Below, one piece after another: positions 36,126 to 44,932 of a DNA stretch of 64,000 bases (positions are counted from its first letter, which is position 1; every line of letters starts with the position of its first letter). Source of the DNA: Limnochordaceae bacterium (GTDB taxonomy: Bacteria; Bacillota; Limnochordia; Limnochordales; Geochordaceae); the NCBI GenBank assembly GCA_014896295.1, contig JADBKR010000003.1:124001-188000 (forward strand), given 5' to 3'. The notes under the pieces are model-generated. The model had not been told where the DNA came from. It saw nothing but the letters and a program-made list of their open reading frames with translations, and did not search any database. The translations under genes and the position numbers were made by a program.

Positions 36126-38072
36126 CTAGCCTCCCATCGTGAAGATGATGAGCCCGACCACCACGGAGACGAACAGCGTCAAGGCATACGCCTGCACGTA
36201 GCCCACCTGGGCCCGGCGCAACTGGTTGCCGGCGGCCACCGTGCTCGTCGCCGCCAGATGGACGGCGCCGTCGATCACCTGCTGGTCGACGAAGTGGCTC
36301 CCATCGGCAAGCCCTCTCGTGAAGGCGGCGACGCCGTTGACGAGCCCGTCGATGACCGCCTGATCGAACCATCCGAGGAGCCTCGCCAGGGCCACCGTAC
36401 CCCGGACGAACAGCCAGTGGTACGCCTCGTCCACGTAGTACTTGTGCTTGAGCAGCGTGTGGACGGGCCGCAGCGTCCGCACGACCCACGCGGCCGGAAT
36501 CCACCGCCACGCGTAGATGACGAGTGCTCCCAGCACGCCCAGGAGGGCCCCGCCGACGGCCAGGCCGGTCACCAGGCCGCTGGGGGGCAGTTCGTGCGGC
36601 TCCCCGAAGTAAACGAACCGCCCGAACGCGAAATGGGTGACGGGGGAATTCCAGAAACCGGCGATCGCCGCCAGGACCGCCAGCCCCACGAGCGGCCAGG
36701 TCATGACTGCGGGCGCCTCGTGGGCGTGGTCGTACAGGTGCTGGTCACGGGGCCGCCCGAAGAAGACCATCCACGTGGCCCGGGTCACGTAGAAGGCGGT
36801 CAGGACCGCACCCGCAAGGCCCAGCCAGAAAAGGGCCGGGGTGGCCGAGTGGTACGCTGCCAGCAGGATCTCGTCCTTGCTCCAGAAGCCGGAGAAGGGC
36901 GGGATGCCGGCCAGGGCCGCCGCGCCCACCACCCAGGTGAGGGCCGTGATGGGCATCTTCCGGGCGAGCCCGCCCATGCGGTGCATGTTCTGCTCGTGGT
37001 GGAGCGCGTAGATGACGCTACCGGAGGCCAGGAACAGGAGCGCCTTGAAGAAGGCGTGGGTCGTGAGGTGGAAGAAGCCCGCCGTGTACGCCCCCACCCC
37101 CAACCCCATCATCATGTACCCGAGCTGGCTCACCGTGGAGTAGGCCAGTACCTGCTTGATGTCCTCCCGCACCAGGGCGATGGTCGCCGCAAACAGTGCC
37201 GTGAAGCCTCCGATCCAGGCCACCACCTGCAGCGCTTCGGGGGAGGCGACGAACACCCCGAAGGCCCGGGCGACCAGGTACACCCCCGCGGCCACCATGG
37301 TGGCCGCGTGGATGAGGGCGCTCACCGGTGTCGGGCCGGCCATGGCGTCGGGGAGCCAGACGTGCAGCGGGAACTGGGCCGACTTGCCCACCGCCCCGCC
37401 AAAGACCAGGACGGCGGCCAGCGTCAACGTCGCCGGAGCAAGTTGGTGCGCCGAGATCGCCTGGAAGATGGTCCCGAAGTGGAAGCTCCCGGTCTCCCGG
37501 AACAGCACCATGATCCCGGCGAACATGGCGACGTCGCCGACCCGGGTCGTCAAGAACGCCTTGATGGAGGCGTAGCGGGCATCGGCCCGCTCGTAGTAGT
37601 GGCCGATGAGCACGTACGAGGCGAGCCCCACCAGCTCCCAGAAGATGAACAGCAGCAAGAAGTTGTCGGCCACCACGAGGCCCAGCATGGCGAAGGTGAA
37701 GAAGGAGAGCATCGCGTAGTAGCGCTTGTAGCGGACGTCGCCTTCCATGTAGCCGGCAGAGAAGACGTGGACGGCCAGGCTGACGGTGGTGACCACCACC
37801 AGCATCACCGCCGCCAGGGGGTCGAGGAGGAAGCCGACGCTCACGGACCCAGAGCCGGCCGCTGCGGGCGCGAACTGGGCCCAGGTCCACGCTCCCGCCG
37901 CCCGCCCTCCCCCGAGGGCGTCTACGAGGATCCCCAACGAGAGGAGCCACGACAGGCCCACTGCCCCGATGCCCAACCAATCGCCTTGCCGGGGCAGCCT
38001 GCGCCCCCAGAAGGCCAGCACCAGGGAGGACGCGGCCGGGATGAGAGGCACCAGCCAGGCAACGGCAGCCAT
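36126..38072 (-). CDS. nuoL: NADH-quinone oxidoreductase subunit L
   Basis: The largest antiporter-like subunit of complex I (648 residues), intact. About 16 helices including the distal lateral helix region. Typical stretches are LLLFIFWELVGLASYVLIGHYYER, VGKSAQFPLHVWLPDAMAGPTPVSALIHAATMVAAG, IKQVLAYSTVSQLGYMM, FFKALLFLASGSVIYALHHEQNM and GIPPFSGFWSKDEIL. The C-terminal part carries HKYYVDEAYHWLFVRG. It lies 10 nt after nuoK. Confidence 0.97.
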   Translation of the reverse strand: MAAVAWLVPLIPAASSLVLAFWGRRLPRQGDWLGIGAVGLSWLLSLGILVDALGGGRAAGAWTWAQFAPAAAGSGSVSVGFLLDPLAAVMLVVVTTVSLAVHVFSAGYMEGDVRYKRYYAMLSFFTFAMLGLVVADNFLLLFIFWELVGLASYVLIGHYYERADARYASIKAFLTTRVGDVAMFAGIMVLFRETGSFHFGTIFQAISAHQLAPATLTLAAVLVFGGAVGKSAQFPLHVWLPDAMAGPTPVSALIHAATMVAAGVYLVARAFGVFVASPEALQVVAWIGGFTALFAATIALVREDIKQVLAYSTVSQLGYMMMGLGVGAYTAGFFHLTTHAFFKALLFLASGSVIYALHHEQNMHRMGGLARKMPITALTWVVGAAALAGIPPFSGFWSKDEILLAAYHSATPALFWLGLAGAVLTAFYVTRATWMVFFGRPRDQHLYDHAHEAPAVMTWPLVGLAVLAAIAGFWNSPVTHFAFGRFVYFGEPHELPPSGLVTGLAVGGALLGVLGALVIYAWRWIPAAWVVRTLRPVHTLLKHKYYVDEAYHWLFVRGTVALARLLGWFDQAVIDGLVNGVAAFTRGLADGSHFVDQQVIDGAVHLAATSTVAAGNQLRRAQVGYVQAYALTLFVSVVVGLIIFTMGG

Positions 38073-38082
38073 ATCCCCTCGA

Positions 38083-38391
38083 TTACCCCTTCAACAGGTG
38101 AATCTTGTCGACGTCGACGTCGGTCCGGTTGCGGGCGATGATCAGGAAGATGGCGAGCCCCACGGCCGCTTCGGCGGCCGCGACGGTCATGATGAAGATG
38201 GCCATGATCAACCCCTTGGGCTGGTCCGGGTGCAGGTAGCGTGAAAAGGCGACGAGGTTGAGGTTGACCGAGTTGAGCATCAACTCGATGGACATGAGGA
38301 TTCGCACCGCGTTGTGCAGCGCCAGCGCTCCGTACAGCCCCAGCCCGAACAAGAGGGCGCTCGTGGCGAGCACCCAGTGGAGCGGGATCAC
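38083..38391 (-). CDS. nuoK: NADH-quinone oxidoreductase subunit K
   Basis: A small (102 residues) three-helix membrane subunit with the conserved Glu-bearing segments AVRILMSIELMLNSVNLNLVAFSR and MTVAAAEAAVGLAIFLI. GTG 38391 overlaps the nuoJ stop by 4 nt and has GGAGGAGG upstream. The open frame extends far beyond but only as a shadow of nuoJ. Confidence 0.96.
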   Translation of the reverse strand: MIPLHWVLATSALLFGLGLYGALALHNAVRILMSIELMLNSVNLNLVAFSRYLHPDQPKGLIMAIFIMTVAAAEAAVGLAIFLIIARNRTDVDVDKIHLLKG

Positions 38392-38929
38392 CGGGACCGC
38401 ACCTCCTCCCGCATGGCCAGGACGATGGCGCCCACCAGCGCGACGAGCAGCAGCACCGAGGCGATCTCGAAGGGCAAGACGTACTGGCTGAACATCACCT
38501 CGCCGATGGACGCCGTCACGTTGTCCGGAGCCGCGGCCGGCTCCGCCGGCCAGGGCGTGCGGGCCGTCACGACCCACAGCGCGGCGGTGAAGCCCACCGC
38601 GGCCAGGAGCGGCAGCAGCCCCGCCGCGGCGACAGTACCAGGCGCAGGATCCTCGTCCACACGGGGGCGCCGGCCTCGGGCCGCAGGTCCCGGATGTCGG
38701 AGAGCATGATGCCGAAGAGGATCATGGTGGTGATGGCCCCGACGTAGATGAGGATCTGGGCGGCGGCCAGGAAGTCGGCGTCGAGCAGCACGAAGATGGC
38801 TGCCATGCCGACGAAGGTCGCCCCGAGCCACAGAGCCGAGTGCATGAGCCTGGAGGACGCCACGACCCCGTATCCGCACAAGAGGGTCGCGGCGGTCACG
38901 AGCAGGTAGATGACCTGGATGGCGCTCAT
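38388..38929 (-). CDS. nuoJ: NADH-quinone oxidoreductase subunit J (frameshifted)
   Basis: Membrane subunit of about 180 residues. The N-terminal part is MSAIQVIYLLVTAATLLCGYG, then LDADFLAAAQILIYVGAITTMILFGIML (the pi-bulge helix region), then RDLRPEAG. At about 38625-38640 the frame changes, and the last helices continue as AAAGLLPLLAAVGFTAALWVV and YVLPFEIASVLLLVALVGAIVLA. A missing base explains it. The ATG overlaps the nuoI stop (ATGA). Confidence 0.92.
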
Positions 38930-39438
38930 CGCTTGACCGGCTGCCCCTCCGTCTTCACTCCGAAGTTGATGATCGGCGTCTTCTGCGGGAGCCCGAGCTG
39001 CTGCAGCTTCTCCTTGTCATACACCAGGGAGGAGAGCTCGTACTCGGCCATCTCGTAGTGATCCGACATGGCGATGGCCTCGGCCGGGCACACCTCCGCG
39101 CACAGTCCGCAGTACATGCACCGGCTCGCGTCGAGGTTGAACTCGTCGAGGACCTTCTTGCGGCTCTGTTCATCCCGGTGCCACTTGATCTCGATGATGT
39201 GCACCGGGCAGATCTTCTCGCACAGCTCGCAGACCACGCACTTCAGCTCGCCCTGTTCGTCCGACAGGAGCACCGGGATGCCCCGGGTCCCCACAGGCAG
39301 GTCGTGGCGTTCGTCCGGGTACTGGATGGTGATGCGCGGGCGAAAGAGCATGTTGCGGATCGTCACGCCCATGCCCACCAGTGTATGCCACAGCACAACG
39401 CCCGTCGCGCGCAGGAAGTTCACTCCTGCACCCCCCAT
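38926..39438 (-). CDS. nuoI: NADH-quinone oxidoreductase subunit I (2x[4Fe-4S])
   Basis: A 170-residue ferredoxin-like subunit of the peripheral arm that carries electrons from the input side to cluster N2. It contains two complete cluster motifs, CVVCELCEKICP (about residues 67-78) and CMYCGLCAEVCP (about 107-118), preceded by the amphipathic helix GMGVTIRNMLFRPRITIQYP. Start ATG 39438 has GGGAGGG upstream. Confidence 0.96.
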   Translation of the reverse strand: MGGAGVNFLRATGVVLWHTLVGMGVTIRNMLFRPRITIQYPDERHDLPVGTRGIPVLLSDEQGELKCVVCELCEKICPVHIIEIKWHRDEQSRKKVLDEFNLDASRCMYCGLCAEVCPAEAIAMSDHYEMAEYELSSLVYDKEKLQQLGLPQKTPIINFGVKTEGQPVKR

Positions 39439-39452
39439 GACCCTCCCGAGTC

Positions 39453-40496
39453 CTAGCGAACCATCACGTACACGCCGGTCAGTGCCAGGTTGACCAGCGA
39501 CAGCGGCAGCAGCACCTTCCAACCCAGGTTCATCAGCTGGTCGACCCGGATCCGCGGAACCGTCCAGCGAATCCACATGGCGAGGAACACGAAGAAGTAC
39601 GTCTTGATCAGGAACCAGACGAACGGCGGCAGCCACGGCCCGTTCCAGCCGCCCAGGTAGAGCGTCGCGGCGATCGCCGAGCCGGACAACAAGTTGGCGT
39701 ATTCCGCCAGGAAGAAGATGGCCCACCGTATGCCGCTGTACTCGGTGTTGAAGCCGGCGACGAGCTCCGACTCCGCCTCGATCAGGTCGAAGGGCGCCCG
39801 GTTGGCCTCCGCCAGCGCCGCCGTGTAATAGACCAGAAAACCGAGGGGCTGCAGCAGGATGAACCAGCCCGACCGCCGCTGGGCCTCGACGATGTCGACC
39901 AGGCTCAGGCTGCCGGTGAGCATCACCACCGCCACCACCGCCAGCACCAGCGGCACCTCGTAACTCACGAGCTGCGCCGCCGAGCGCAGCGCCCCGAAGA
40001 CGGACCACTTGTTGTTGGAGCTCCATCCCGCCATGAGGAACGACGGGATGATGGCCGACGTCATCGCGGCCACGAAGAGCACCCCGATGTTGAGGTCCTG
40101 CACCACGAGGCGCTCCCCGAAGGGCACGACCACGTAGATGAGCAGGGCCGGGACAAACGTCACGATGGGAGCAATGACGAAGACCCACCGGTCGGCTCCG
40201 GCCGGGATGACGTCTTCTTTCACCAGGAGCTTCAGCGCGTCGGCCATGGTCTGGAGCAAGCCGAACGGCCCGGTGCGCATCGGCCCCAGCCGGTTTTGGA
40301 TCCAGGCGCTGATCTTGCGCTCGAGCCAGATGAGGAAAAGCACGTTGAGCACGACGAAGGCGAGCACCAGCAGCACCTTGACCAGCGCCGCCGCGACGGC
40401 CAGCAGGCCTAGCGGCCAGCCGCTGCGCACGAAGTAATCCTCCGCCAGGCCGTACCACTGCGACGGCGGGGCGATGACACCGGCCACCATGCTCAC
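39453..40496 (-). CDS. nuoH: NADH-quinone oxidoreductase subunit H
   Basis: A 347-residue membrane subunit that forms much of the quinone chamber between the two arms. Conserved features: IWLERKISAWIQNRLGPMRTGPFGLLQTMADALKLL near residues 57-92, the acidic loop AEANRAPFDLIEAESELVAGFNTEYSG and FFLAEYANLL. The GTG start overlaps the nuoCD stop by 4 nt (GTGA). Confidence 0.97.
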   Translation of the reverse strand: MSMVAGVIAPPSQWYGLAEDYFVRSGWPLGLLAVAAALVKVLLVLAFVVLNVLFLIWLERKISAWIQNRLGPMRTGPFGLLQTMADALKLLVKEDVIPAGADRWVFVIAPIVTFVPALLIYVVVPFGERLVVQDLNIGVLFVAAMTSAIIPSFLMAGWSSNNKWSVFGALRSAAQLVSYEVPLVLAVVAVVMLTGSLSLVDIVEAQRRSGWFILLQPLGFLVYYTAALAEANRAPFDLIEAESELVAGFNTEYSGIRWAIFFLAEYANLLSGSAIAATLYLGGWNGPWLPPFVWFLIKTYFFVFLAMWIRWTVPRIRVDQLMNLGWKVLLPLSLVNLALTGVYVMVR

Positions 40497-42226
40497 CGGT
40501 CTACCTCCCCGAGCACGATGTCGATGGAACCGATGACGGCTACGACGTCGGCGATCAACAATCCCGGGGTCAGGACCGGCAGCAACTGCAGGTGAACGAA
40601 CGAAGGCGCCCGCCAGTGCACCCGGTACGGGCGATCGCCCTGCCCGTCGCTCACCACGTGGACGCCGAGCTCTCCCCGTGGCGCCTCGACCCGGCTGTAG
40701 GCATCTCCTGCCGGCGCCTTCCAGCGACGGGGCGTCTTGCCCATGATCTCGCCCTCGGGCAGTCCCTCGAGGGCCTGGCGTGCGATGCGGGCGCTCTGGC
40801 GCATCTCCTCCATGCGGACCGTGTAGCGGTCGAGCACGTCTCCTCGTTCGCCCACCGGGATCGAGAAGTCGTACTGCTCGTACCCCGAGTAGGGGTGGGT
40901 CTTGCGCAGATCGTAGGCGACGCCCGAGGCGCGCAGCACCGGCCCGCTCGCCCCGTACGCGATCGCGGTGGCCGCGGGGAGCACGGCGACATCGCGGGTA
41001 CGGGCCTGGAAGATCGGGTTACCCGTCAGGATCTCGTCGTACTCCGCCAGGTAGGCGTCGAAGGAGTCCAGGAACTTCCGGATCTGGCCGTCGAGTCCGG
41101 AGGGCAGCTCGTTGCGGACGCCTCCGAGGCGGACGTAGTGGAACATCATCCGGGCGCCCGACAGCGTCTCGAAGATGTCCAGCAGCTTCTCTCGCTCTCT
41201 CCAGGCGTAGAGGAAGGGCGTCACGGCCCCCAGGTCCAGCGCCATCGACCCGAACCAGACCAGATGGCTGGCGATGCGCTGCAGCTCCGCGACCAGCACC
41301 CGGATCGCCTGGGCCTTGGCCGGCACCTCGATCCCGAACAGCTGCTCCACGGCCAGCACGTAAGCCAGCTCGTTGGTCATCCCGGACAGGTAGTCGGTCC
41401 GGTCGGTGTACGGGATGACGCTGGGGTAGGGAAGGTTTTCGGCGATCTTCTCGAAGCAGCGGTGCAGAAAACCGATGTCGGGAACGGTGCGCACAATGCG
41501 CTCGCCATCGATCTCCGCCAGGAGGCGCAAGACCCCGTGGGTGCTGGGGTGCTGGGGCCCCATGTTGACCTCCACGCCTGAGGGCGGGATCCTGGGGCTG
41601 TACGTGTCGGGCACCTCCAGGACCCGGGTCACCGGGGCGCCGCCAGCCGGGTGGACCCCGTCGCCCGCGAAGGCCACACCCTCAGCAGGCACATCGAACG
41701 TCGTGGTGTTGGGATCGTCAGGCCGGTACGACGCCCGGGTCTGGCGCTGGCGCGGCAGGCGGCGATCCACGTAGTCCTTGCGGAGGGGGTGGCCCACCCA
41801 GTTGTCCTTCAAGAGGATCCGGCGCAGGTCGGGGTGGCCGTCGAACCGGACCCCCATGAGGTCCCACGCCTCACGCTCGTGCCAGTTGGCGGTCGGCCAC
41901 ACCGACGTCACGCTGGGCACACGCGCCTCGTCCCGGGGGCAGGTGGTCCGGGCGACCATCTGCATGCCGGATCCCATGGCCTCCAGGTGGAGCACCACCT
42001 CGAACCCGGCGTCGCCACGGTCGACCGCCGACAGGTTGGAGAGGAAGTCGAAGGCGAGCTCGGGATCCTCCCGCACGCCGCGGGCGAACTCCAGCCACTG
42101 GTCCCGGCTCACGCGTGCCTCGATCCAGCCGGACGGGAGCACCTGCGCCTCCACGCCGGGATACCGTTGCCGGATCCGCTCGACCGCCTTCGCCTCGATC
42201 CCGATGGCCGCGCCTACCGCCGCCAT
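40493..42226 (-). CDS. nuoCD: NADH-quinone oxidoreductase fused subunit C/D
   Basis: One uninterrupted 577-residue frame joins the 30-kDa NuoC subunit and the 49-kDa NuoD subunit. NuoC (about residues 1-165) shows ANWHEREAWDLMGVRFDGHPDLRRIL and GHPLRKDY. A linker of about 45 residues leads to NuoD with VNMGPQHPSTHGVLRLL (quinone-site His), DRTDYLSGMTNELAYVLAVE, and the C-terminal hydrogenase-like end IDIVLGEVDR. ATG 42226 follows GAGGG; GTG 42238 is an alternative. Fusion occurs in some other bacteria, but separate genes are commoner in this kind of operon. Confidence 0.94.
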   Translation of the reverse strand: MAAVGAAIGIEAKAVERIRQRYPGVEAQVLPSGWIEARVSRDQWLEFARGVREDPELAFDFLSNLSAVDRGDAGFEVVLHLEAMGSGMQMVARTTCPRDEARVPSVTSVWPTANWHEREAWDLMGVRFDGHPDLRRILLKDNWVGHPLRKDYVDRRLPRQRQTRASYRPDDPNTTTFDVPAEGVAFAGDGVHPAGGAPVTRVLEVPDTYSPRIPPSGVEVNMGPQHPSTHGVLRLLAEIDGERIVRTVPDIGFLHRCFEKIAENLPYPSVIPYTDRTDYLSGMTNELAYVLAVEQLFGIEVPAKAQAIRVLVAELQRIASHLVWFGSMALDLGAVTPFLYAWREREKLLDIFETLSGARMMFHYVRLGGVRNELPSGLDGQIRKFLDSFDAYLAEYDEILTGNPIFQARTRDVAVLPAATAIAYGASGPVLRASGVAYDLRKTHPYSGYEQYDFSIPVGERGDVLDRYTVRMEEMRQSARIARQALEGLPEGEIMGKTPRRWKAPAGDAYSRVEAPRGELGVHVVSDGQGDRPYRVHWRAPSFVHLQLLPVLTPGLLIADVVAVIGSIDIVLGEVDR

Positions 42227-42282
42227 GATCGCCCTCACGCCCCCCGTACCTGACCGATCATCGCTTCTCCATGCCGCAAGGC

Positions 42283-42798
42283 CTATCCCCGGACCGGTAC
42301 CACCAGGCCTTCCCTGGCGATCTTCTCCTGCAGCTTGAGCACGCCGTGCAGCAACGCCTCGGGGCGGGGAGGGCACCCCGGCACGTAGACGTCCACGGGC
42401 ACGACCAGATCGACCCCGTCGACCACGTTGTACTGGCCCCAGTAGGGCCCCCCGTTGACGGCGCACGCTCCCATCGCGAGGACCCACCGGGGCTCGGCCA
42501 TCTGGTCGTACAGGCGCTTGACCACGTCTGCCATCTTCTCGTTGACCGTACCTGCCACGATCATCAGGTCCGACTGCCTCGGCGACGCCCGGAAGATCAT
42601 CCCGAACCGGTCGAAGTCATATCGCGAAGCGCCCGTCGCCATCATCTCGATGGCACAGCACGCGATACCGAAGAGCATGTACCAGATGGAGGACTTGCGG
42701 CTCCAGTTGATGACCTTGCGCAAGTTGGTGAGCACGATCCCGGGTGGGACGGTGATCTCGTCCGACACCCGGGGAAAGTGCGCCGCGCTCACGTCCAA
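42283..42798 (-). CDS. nuoB: NADH-quinone oxidoreductase subunit B
   Basis: A 171-residue subunit that binds the terminal cluster N2. It has the adjacent cysteine pair in [28 protein letters not shown] and [17 protein letters not shown] 42798 sits 7 nt after AGGAGGG and overlaps nuoA by 10 nt; GTG 42792 (4-nt overlap with the nuoA stop) is the alternative start. A 56-nt gap separates it from nuoCD. Confidence 0.95.
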   Translation of the reverse strand: MDVSAAHFPRVSDEITVPPGIVLTNLRKVINWSRKSSIWYMLFGIACCAIEMMATGASRYDFDRFGMIFRASPRQSDLMIVAGTVNEKMADVVKRLYDQMAEPRWVLAMGACAVNGGPYWGQYNVVDGVDLVVPVDVYVPGCPPRPEALLHGVLKLQEKIAREGLVVPVRG

Positions 42799-43142
42799 TG
42801 GAGGACCCTCCTCTTCCACGCGTACACCAGACCTACCACCAGGACGCCGATGAAGACCGCCATCTCGATGAGGCCCGCCCAGCCCAGGCTTTGGAACACG
42901 ACGCCCCACGGGTACAGGAAGACCGTCTCCACGTCGAAGATGACGAAGACCAGGGCGAAGATGTAGTAGCGGATGTGGAAGCGGGTCTGGGCCTCCCCCA
43001 CGGGCTCCTGGCCGCACTCGTACGTGGTCAGCTTGCGGGCGTAGGGGTGATGAGGTCGCAATAGTGACGACAATCCCCAGGTGACGGACACAAAAAGAAC
43101 GGCCGTTATCGAGAAAACGGCCACGTCCACGTACGGGCTCAA
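42789..43142 (-). CDS. nuoA: NADH-quinone oxidoreductase subunit A
   Basis: First gene of the operon: a 117-residue three-helix membrane subunit. It contains [41 protein letters not shown], the hallmark NuoA loop with the ECG motif and the acidic FDVE helix. The TTG start 43142 was chosen from homology and a G-rich upstream stretch. GTG codons a few residues further in are alternatives. Confidence 0.94.
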   Translation of the reverse strand: MSPYVDVAVFSITAVLFVSVTWGLSSLLRPHHPYARKLTTYECGQEPVGEAQTRFHIRYYIFALVFVIFDVETVFLYPWGVVFQSLGWAGLIEMAVFIGVLVVGLVYAWKRRVLHWT

Positions 43143-43205
43143 CCGGCCGCACCCCCCGCGCCTTCTCCGGCCCCTGCCGGCGTCGGGCCGCGTAAAACCA
43201 CAGGC

Positions 43206-43235
43206 ATTATAGTCTCCGCAAAAAACCAGCGTCAA
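43206..43235 (-). promoter_or_regulatory. Sigma-A promoter of the nuo operon
   Basis: Read on the minus strand, TTGACG (43235-43230) and a perfect TATAAT (43211-43206) are separated by 18 nt. This near-consensus vegetative promoter lies 64 nt upstream of the nuoA start. The surroundings are unusually A/T-rich for this genome (a T6 run in the spacer). Confidence 0.85.
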
Positions 43236-43293
43236 GAAAGAGCCGGCCTCGGTTGGCCGCAACCGGCCGCTTCGGCCTGCCCCAGGGACGACG

Positions 43294-43299
43294 TATAAT
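43294..43299 (+). promoter_or_regulatory. -10 element (TATAAT) upstream of rimO
   Basis: A perfect TATAAT lies 58 nt upstream of the rimO start, in the divergent gap with nuoA. The matching -35 window (about 43271-43276, TTCGGC) is poor, so promoter strength is uncertain. Confidence 0.45.
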
Positions 43300-43357
43300 T
43301 CGTCCGATCCCGCCGAATTCCTGGGAGGTACGGCCCCATTCGATACGGACGGAGGGA

Positions 43358-44803
43358 ATGGCCATCGGCGACGCTTCTTCCATCCCATCGGAGACCTTGC
43401 CTGACGCGCCAGGCGGAGCAGCGGGACAGCCATCGGTGGCCATCGTCTCGCTGGGATGCGCCAAGAACCTGGTGGACAGCGAGGTCATGGCAGGCCTGTT
43501 GCGCGAAGCGGGGTTCGCCCTGCACCCCGATCCGGAGGCAGCCGACGTGGTCATCGTCAACACCTGTGGCTTCATCGAGCCGGCCCAGCGTGAATCCGTC
43601 GATGCGATCCTCCGGATCGCCCGCAGTCGCGCCAGGGCTCGCCCCGGCGGCGCACGGTCGGGTCTCGTGGTGGCAGGCTGCCTTCCGCGCCGCTTCGACG
43701 CCGTGCAGGTGGCCTCCCAGCTGCCGGAGGCCGACGCGGTCATCGGCAACGCGGAGGTCCCCCTGATCGCCGAGGTCGTGCGCGAAGTGCTGGAGGGCCA
43801 CCGCGTGGTGATGGCGGACGACGCCCCGTCGTTCTTGTACCACGACCGGATCCCCCGGCTGCTCTCCACGCCCGGGCACCTCGCCTACGTCAAGGTCTCG
43901 GAGGGTTGCGACCATCCCTGCACCTTCTGCACCATCCCCCGCATCCGGGGGCAGCACCGGAGCCGGCCGCTCGACTCCATCGAGCGCGAGGTGGCCGCTC
44001 TCGCCGAGCGGGGCGTGCAGGAGGTGGTGCTGGTCGGTCAGGATACCACGCTGTACGGCGTGGACCTCTACGGCCGGCTCATGCTGCCCGACCTGCTCCG
44101 CCGGCTCGCCCGCACCGGGATCGCCTGGATCCGGCTCCTGTACGCCTACCCGGCCCACGTCACCGGCGAGCTCATCGCCACCATGGCCGAGCTTCCGCAG
44201 GTATGCCGCTACCTCGACCTTCCGCTGCAGCACGCCTCGGACCGCGTGCTGCGGGCCATGCGCCGCTGGGGCAACCGCCAGGCGTACGAGGCGTTGATCG
44301 ACCGGGTCCGGCGGGCCATGCCGGACGTGGCCTTGCGTACCACGTTCATCGTGGGGTTCCCCGGGGAGACGGACCGGGACGTCGAAGAGCTCCTGGAGTT
44401 CGTAGAGCGCGCCGGGTTCGACCACGTGGGGGTGTTTACGTACGCACGGGAGGAGGGAACGCCGGCGGCCTCCCTGCCCGGGCAGGTGCCGGCCGTCGAG
44501 AAACGGCGGCGGCGGGCCGCCGTGATGCGCCGCCAGCAGGAGCTGTTGCCCCGGATCATGGGCCGGCGGCTGGGCGCCGGGGTCCCCGTCCTGCTGGAAC
44601 GCCCCGCCCGGAGGTCCAGGGCCGGCGCGACCCGGTGGCAAGGCCGTACGCCCTACCAGGCGCCCGAGGTGGACGGGGTGACGTGGCTGAAAGTGGCAAG
44701 GGCGCGGCCGGGGGAGATGGTGAGCGCACGGCTGGCAGGGATGCGCGGGTACGACTTCGAGGCCGAGCTCGCCACGAGCTTGGAGGCGGCCGCGACTTCC
44801 TGA
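43358..44803 (+). CDS. rimO: Ribosomal protein S12 methylthiotransferase RimO
   Basis: RimO is a radical-SAM enzyme that methylthiolates an aspartate of ribosomal protein S12. The 481-residue product has the N-terminal MTTase domain with VSLGCAKNLVDSE, the RimO-type signature that separates it from MiaB, and NTCGF. The radical-SAM motif is CDHPCTFC (about residues 181-188). A C-terminal TRAM-like region follows (PYQAPEVDGV). ATG 43358 has GGAGGG almost directly adjacent, closer than ideal; no better start is apparent, so the N-terminus is less certain. The frame is open to 43253. Confidence 0.94.
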   Translation: MAIGDASSIPSETLPDAPGGAAGQPSVAIVSLGCAKNLVDSEVMAGLLREAGFALHPDPEAADVVIVNTCGFIEPAQRESVDAILRIARSRARARPGGARSGLVVAGCLPRRFDAVQVASQLPEADAVIGNAEVPLIAEVVREVLEGHRVVMADDAPSFLYHDRIPRLLSTPGHLAYVKVSEGCDHPCTFCTIPRIRGQHRSRPLDSIEREVAALAERGVQEVVLVGQDTTLYGVDLYGRLMLPDLLRRLARTGIAWIRLLYAYPAHVTGELIATMAELPQVCRYLDLPLQHASDRVLRAMRRWGNRQAYEALIDRVRRAMPDVALRTTFIVGFPGETDRDVEELLEFVERAGFDHVGVFTYAREEGTPAASLPGQVPAVEKRRRRAAVMRRQQELLPRIMGRRLGAGVPVLLERPARRSRAGATRWQGRTPYQAPEVDGVTWLKVARARPGEMVSARLAGMRGYDFEAELATSLEAAATS

Positions 44804-44809
44804 TATAAT
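44780..44809 (+). promoter_or_regulatory. Sigma-A-type promoter of the ftsH-like operon leader
   Basis: TTGGAG (44780-44785) and a perfect TATAAT (44804-44809) with an 18-nt spacer, overlapping the end of rimO. Transcription would begin near 44816 and cross a structured leader before the next coding region. Confidence 0.6.
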
Positions 44810-44815
44810 GGTCGG

Positions 44816-44932
44816 CGCGCCGGTGTGGGTAGACCGGCAGCTCATCGAACACCGCAACGGATGGCGAGTCGGGGTTTGGGGGTTAGCCATCTCCAGCCGG
44901 GAGGGCCGCAGTGAGTGTCCGCGGCCCTTTTT
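44816..44932 (+). ncRNA. Structured leader / possible attenuator or small RNA upstream of the ftsH-like operon
   Basis: About 117 nt between the promoter and the first gene can fold into several hairpins. GGTGT near 44821 pairs with ACACC near 44850, and GGATGGC near 44858 with GCCATCT near 44890. The third is a terminator-like stem: GGGCCGC (44903-44909) with GCGGCCC (44921-44927), followed by TTTTT (44928-44932). The ribosome-binding site GGGAGGG (44900-44906) and the GTG start at 44915 are within or next to this last hairpin, so folding could block both transcription and translation. It does not resemble a riboswitch class that I know. Confidence 0.5.
44903..44932 (+). terminator. Intrinsic-terminator-like hairpin in the leader of the ftsH-like operon
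   Basis: A perfect 7-bp GC stem (GGGCCGC/GCGGCCC) with an 11-nt loop, directly followed by five T residues. It could end rimO transcription, or act as a conditional attenuator for the downstream genes because it overlaps their start. Confidence 0.65.

Noticed and set aside
33111-43142. nuoE, nuoF or nuoG genes hidden in other frames of the operon
   Set aside because: All frames in the operon were accounted for by the listed subunits; no [2Fe-2S] NuoE, FMN-binding NuoF or large NuoG motifs were seen.
44816-44932. Assignment of the leader to a known class (T-box, SRP RNA, 6S RNA, common riboswitches)
   Set aside because: No T-box AGGGTGG motif, no GGAA-tetraloop SRP core, no 6S-like bulge and no hallmark of TPP, FMN, cobalamin, lysine, glycine or SAM aptamers was found by eye.
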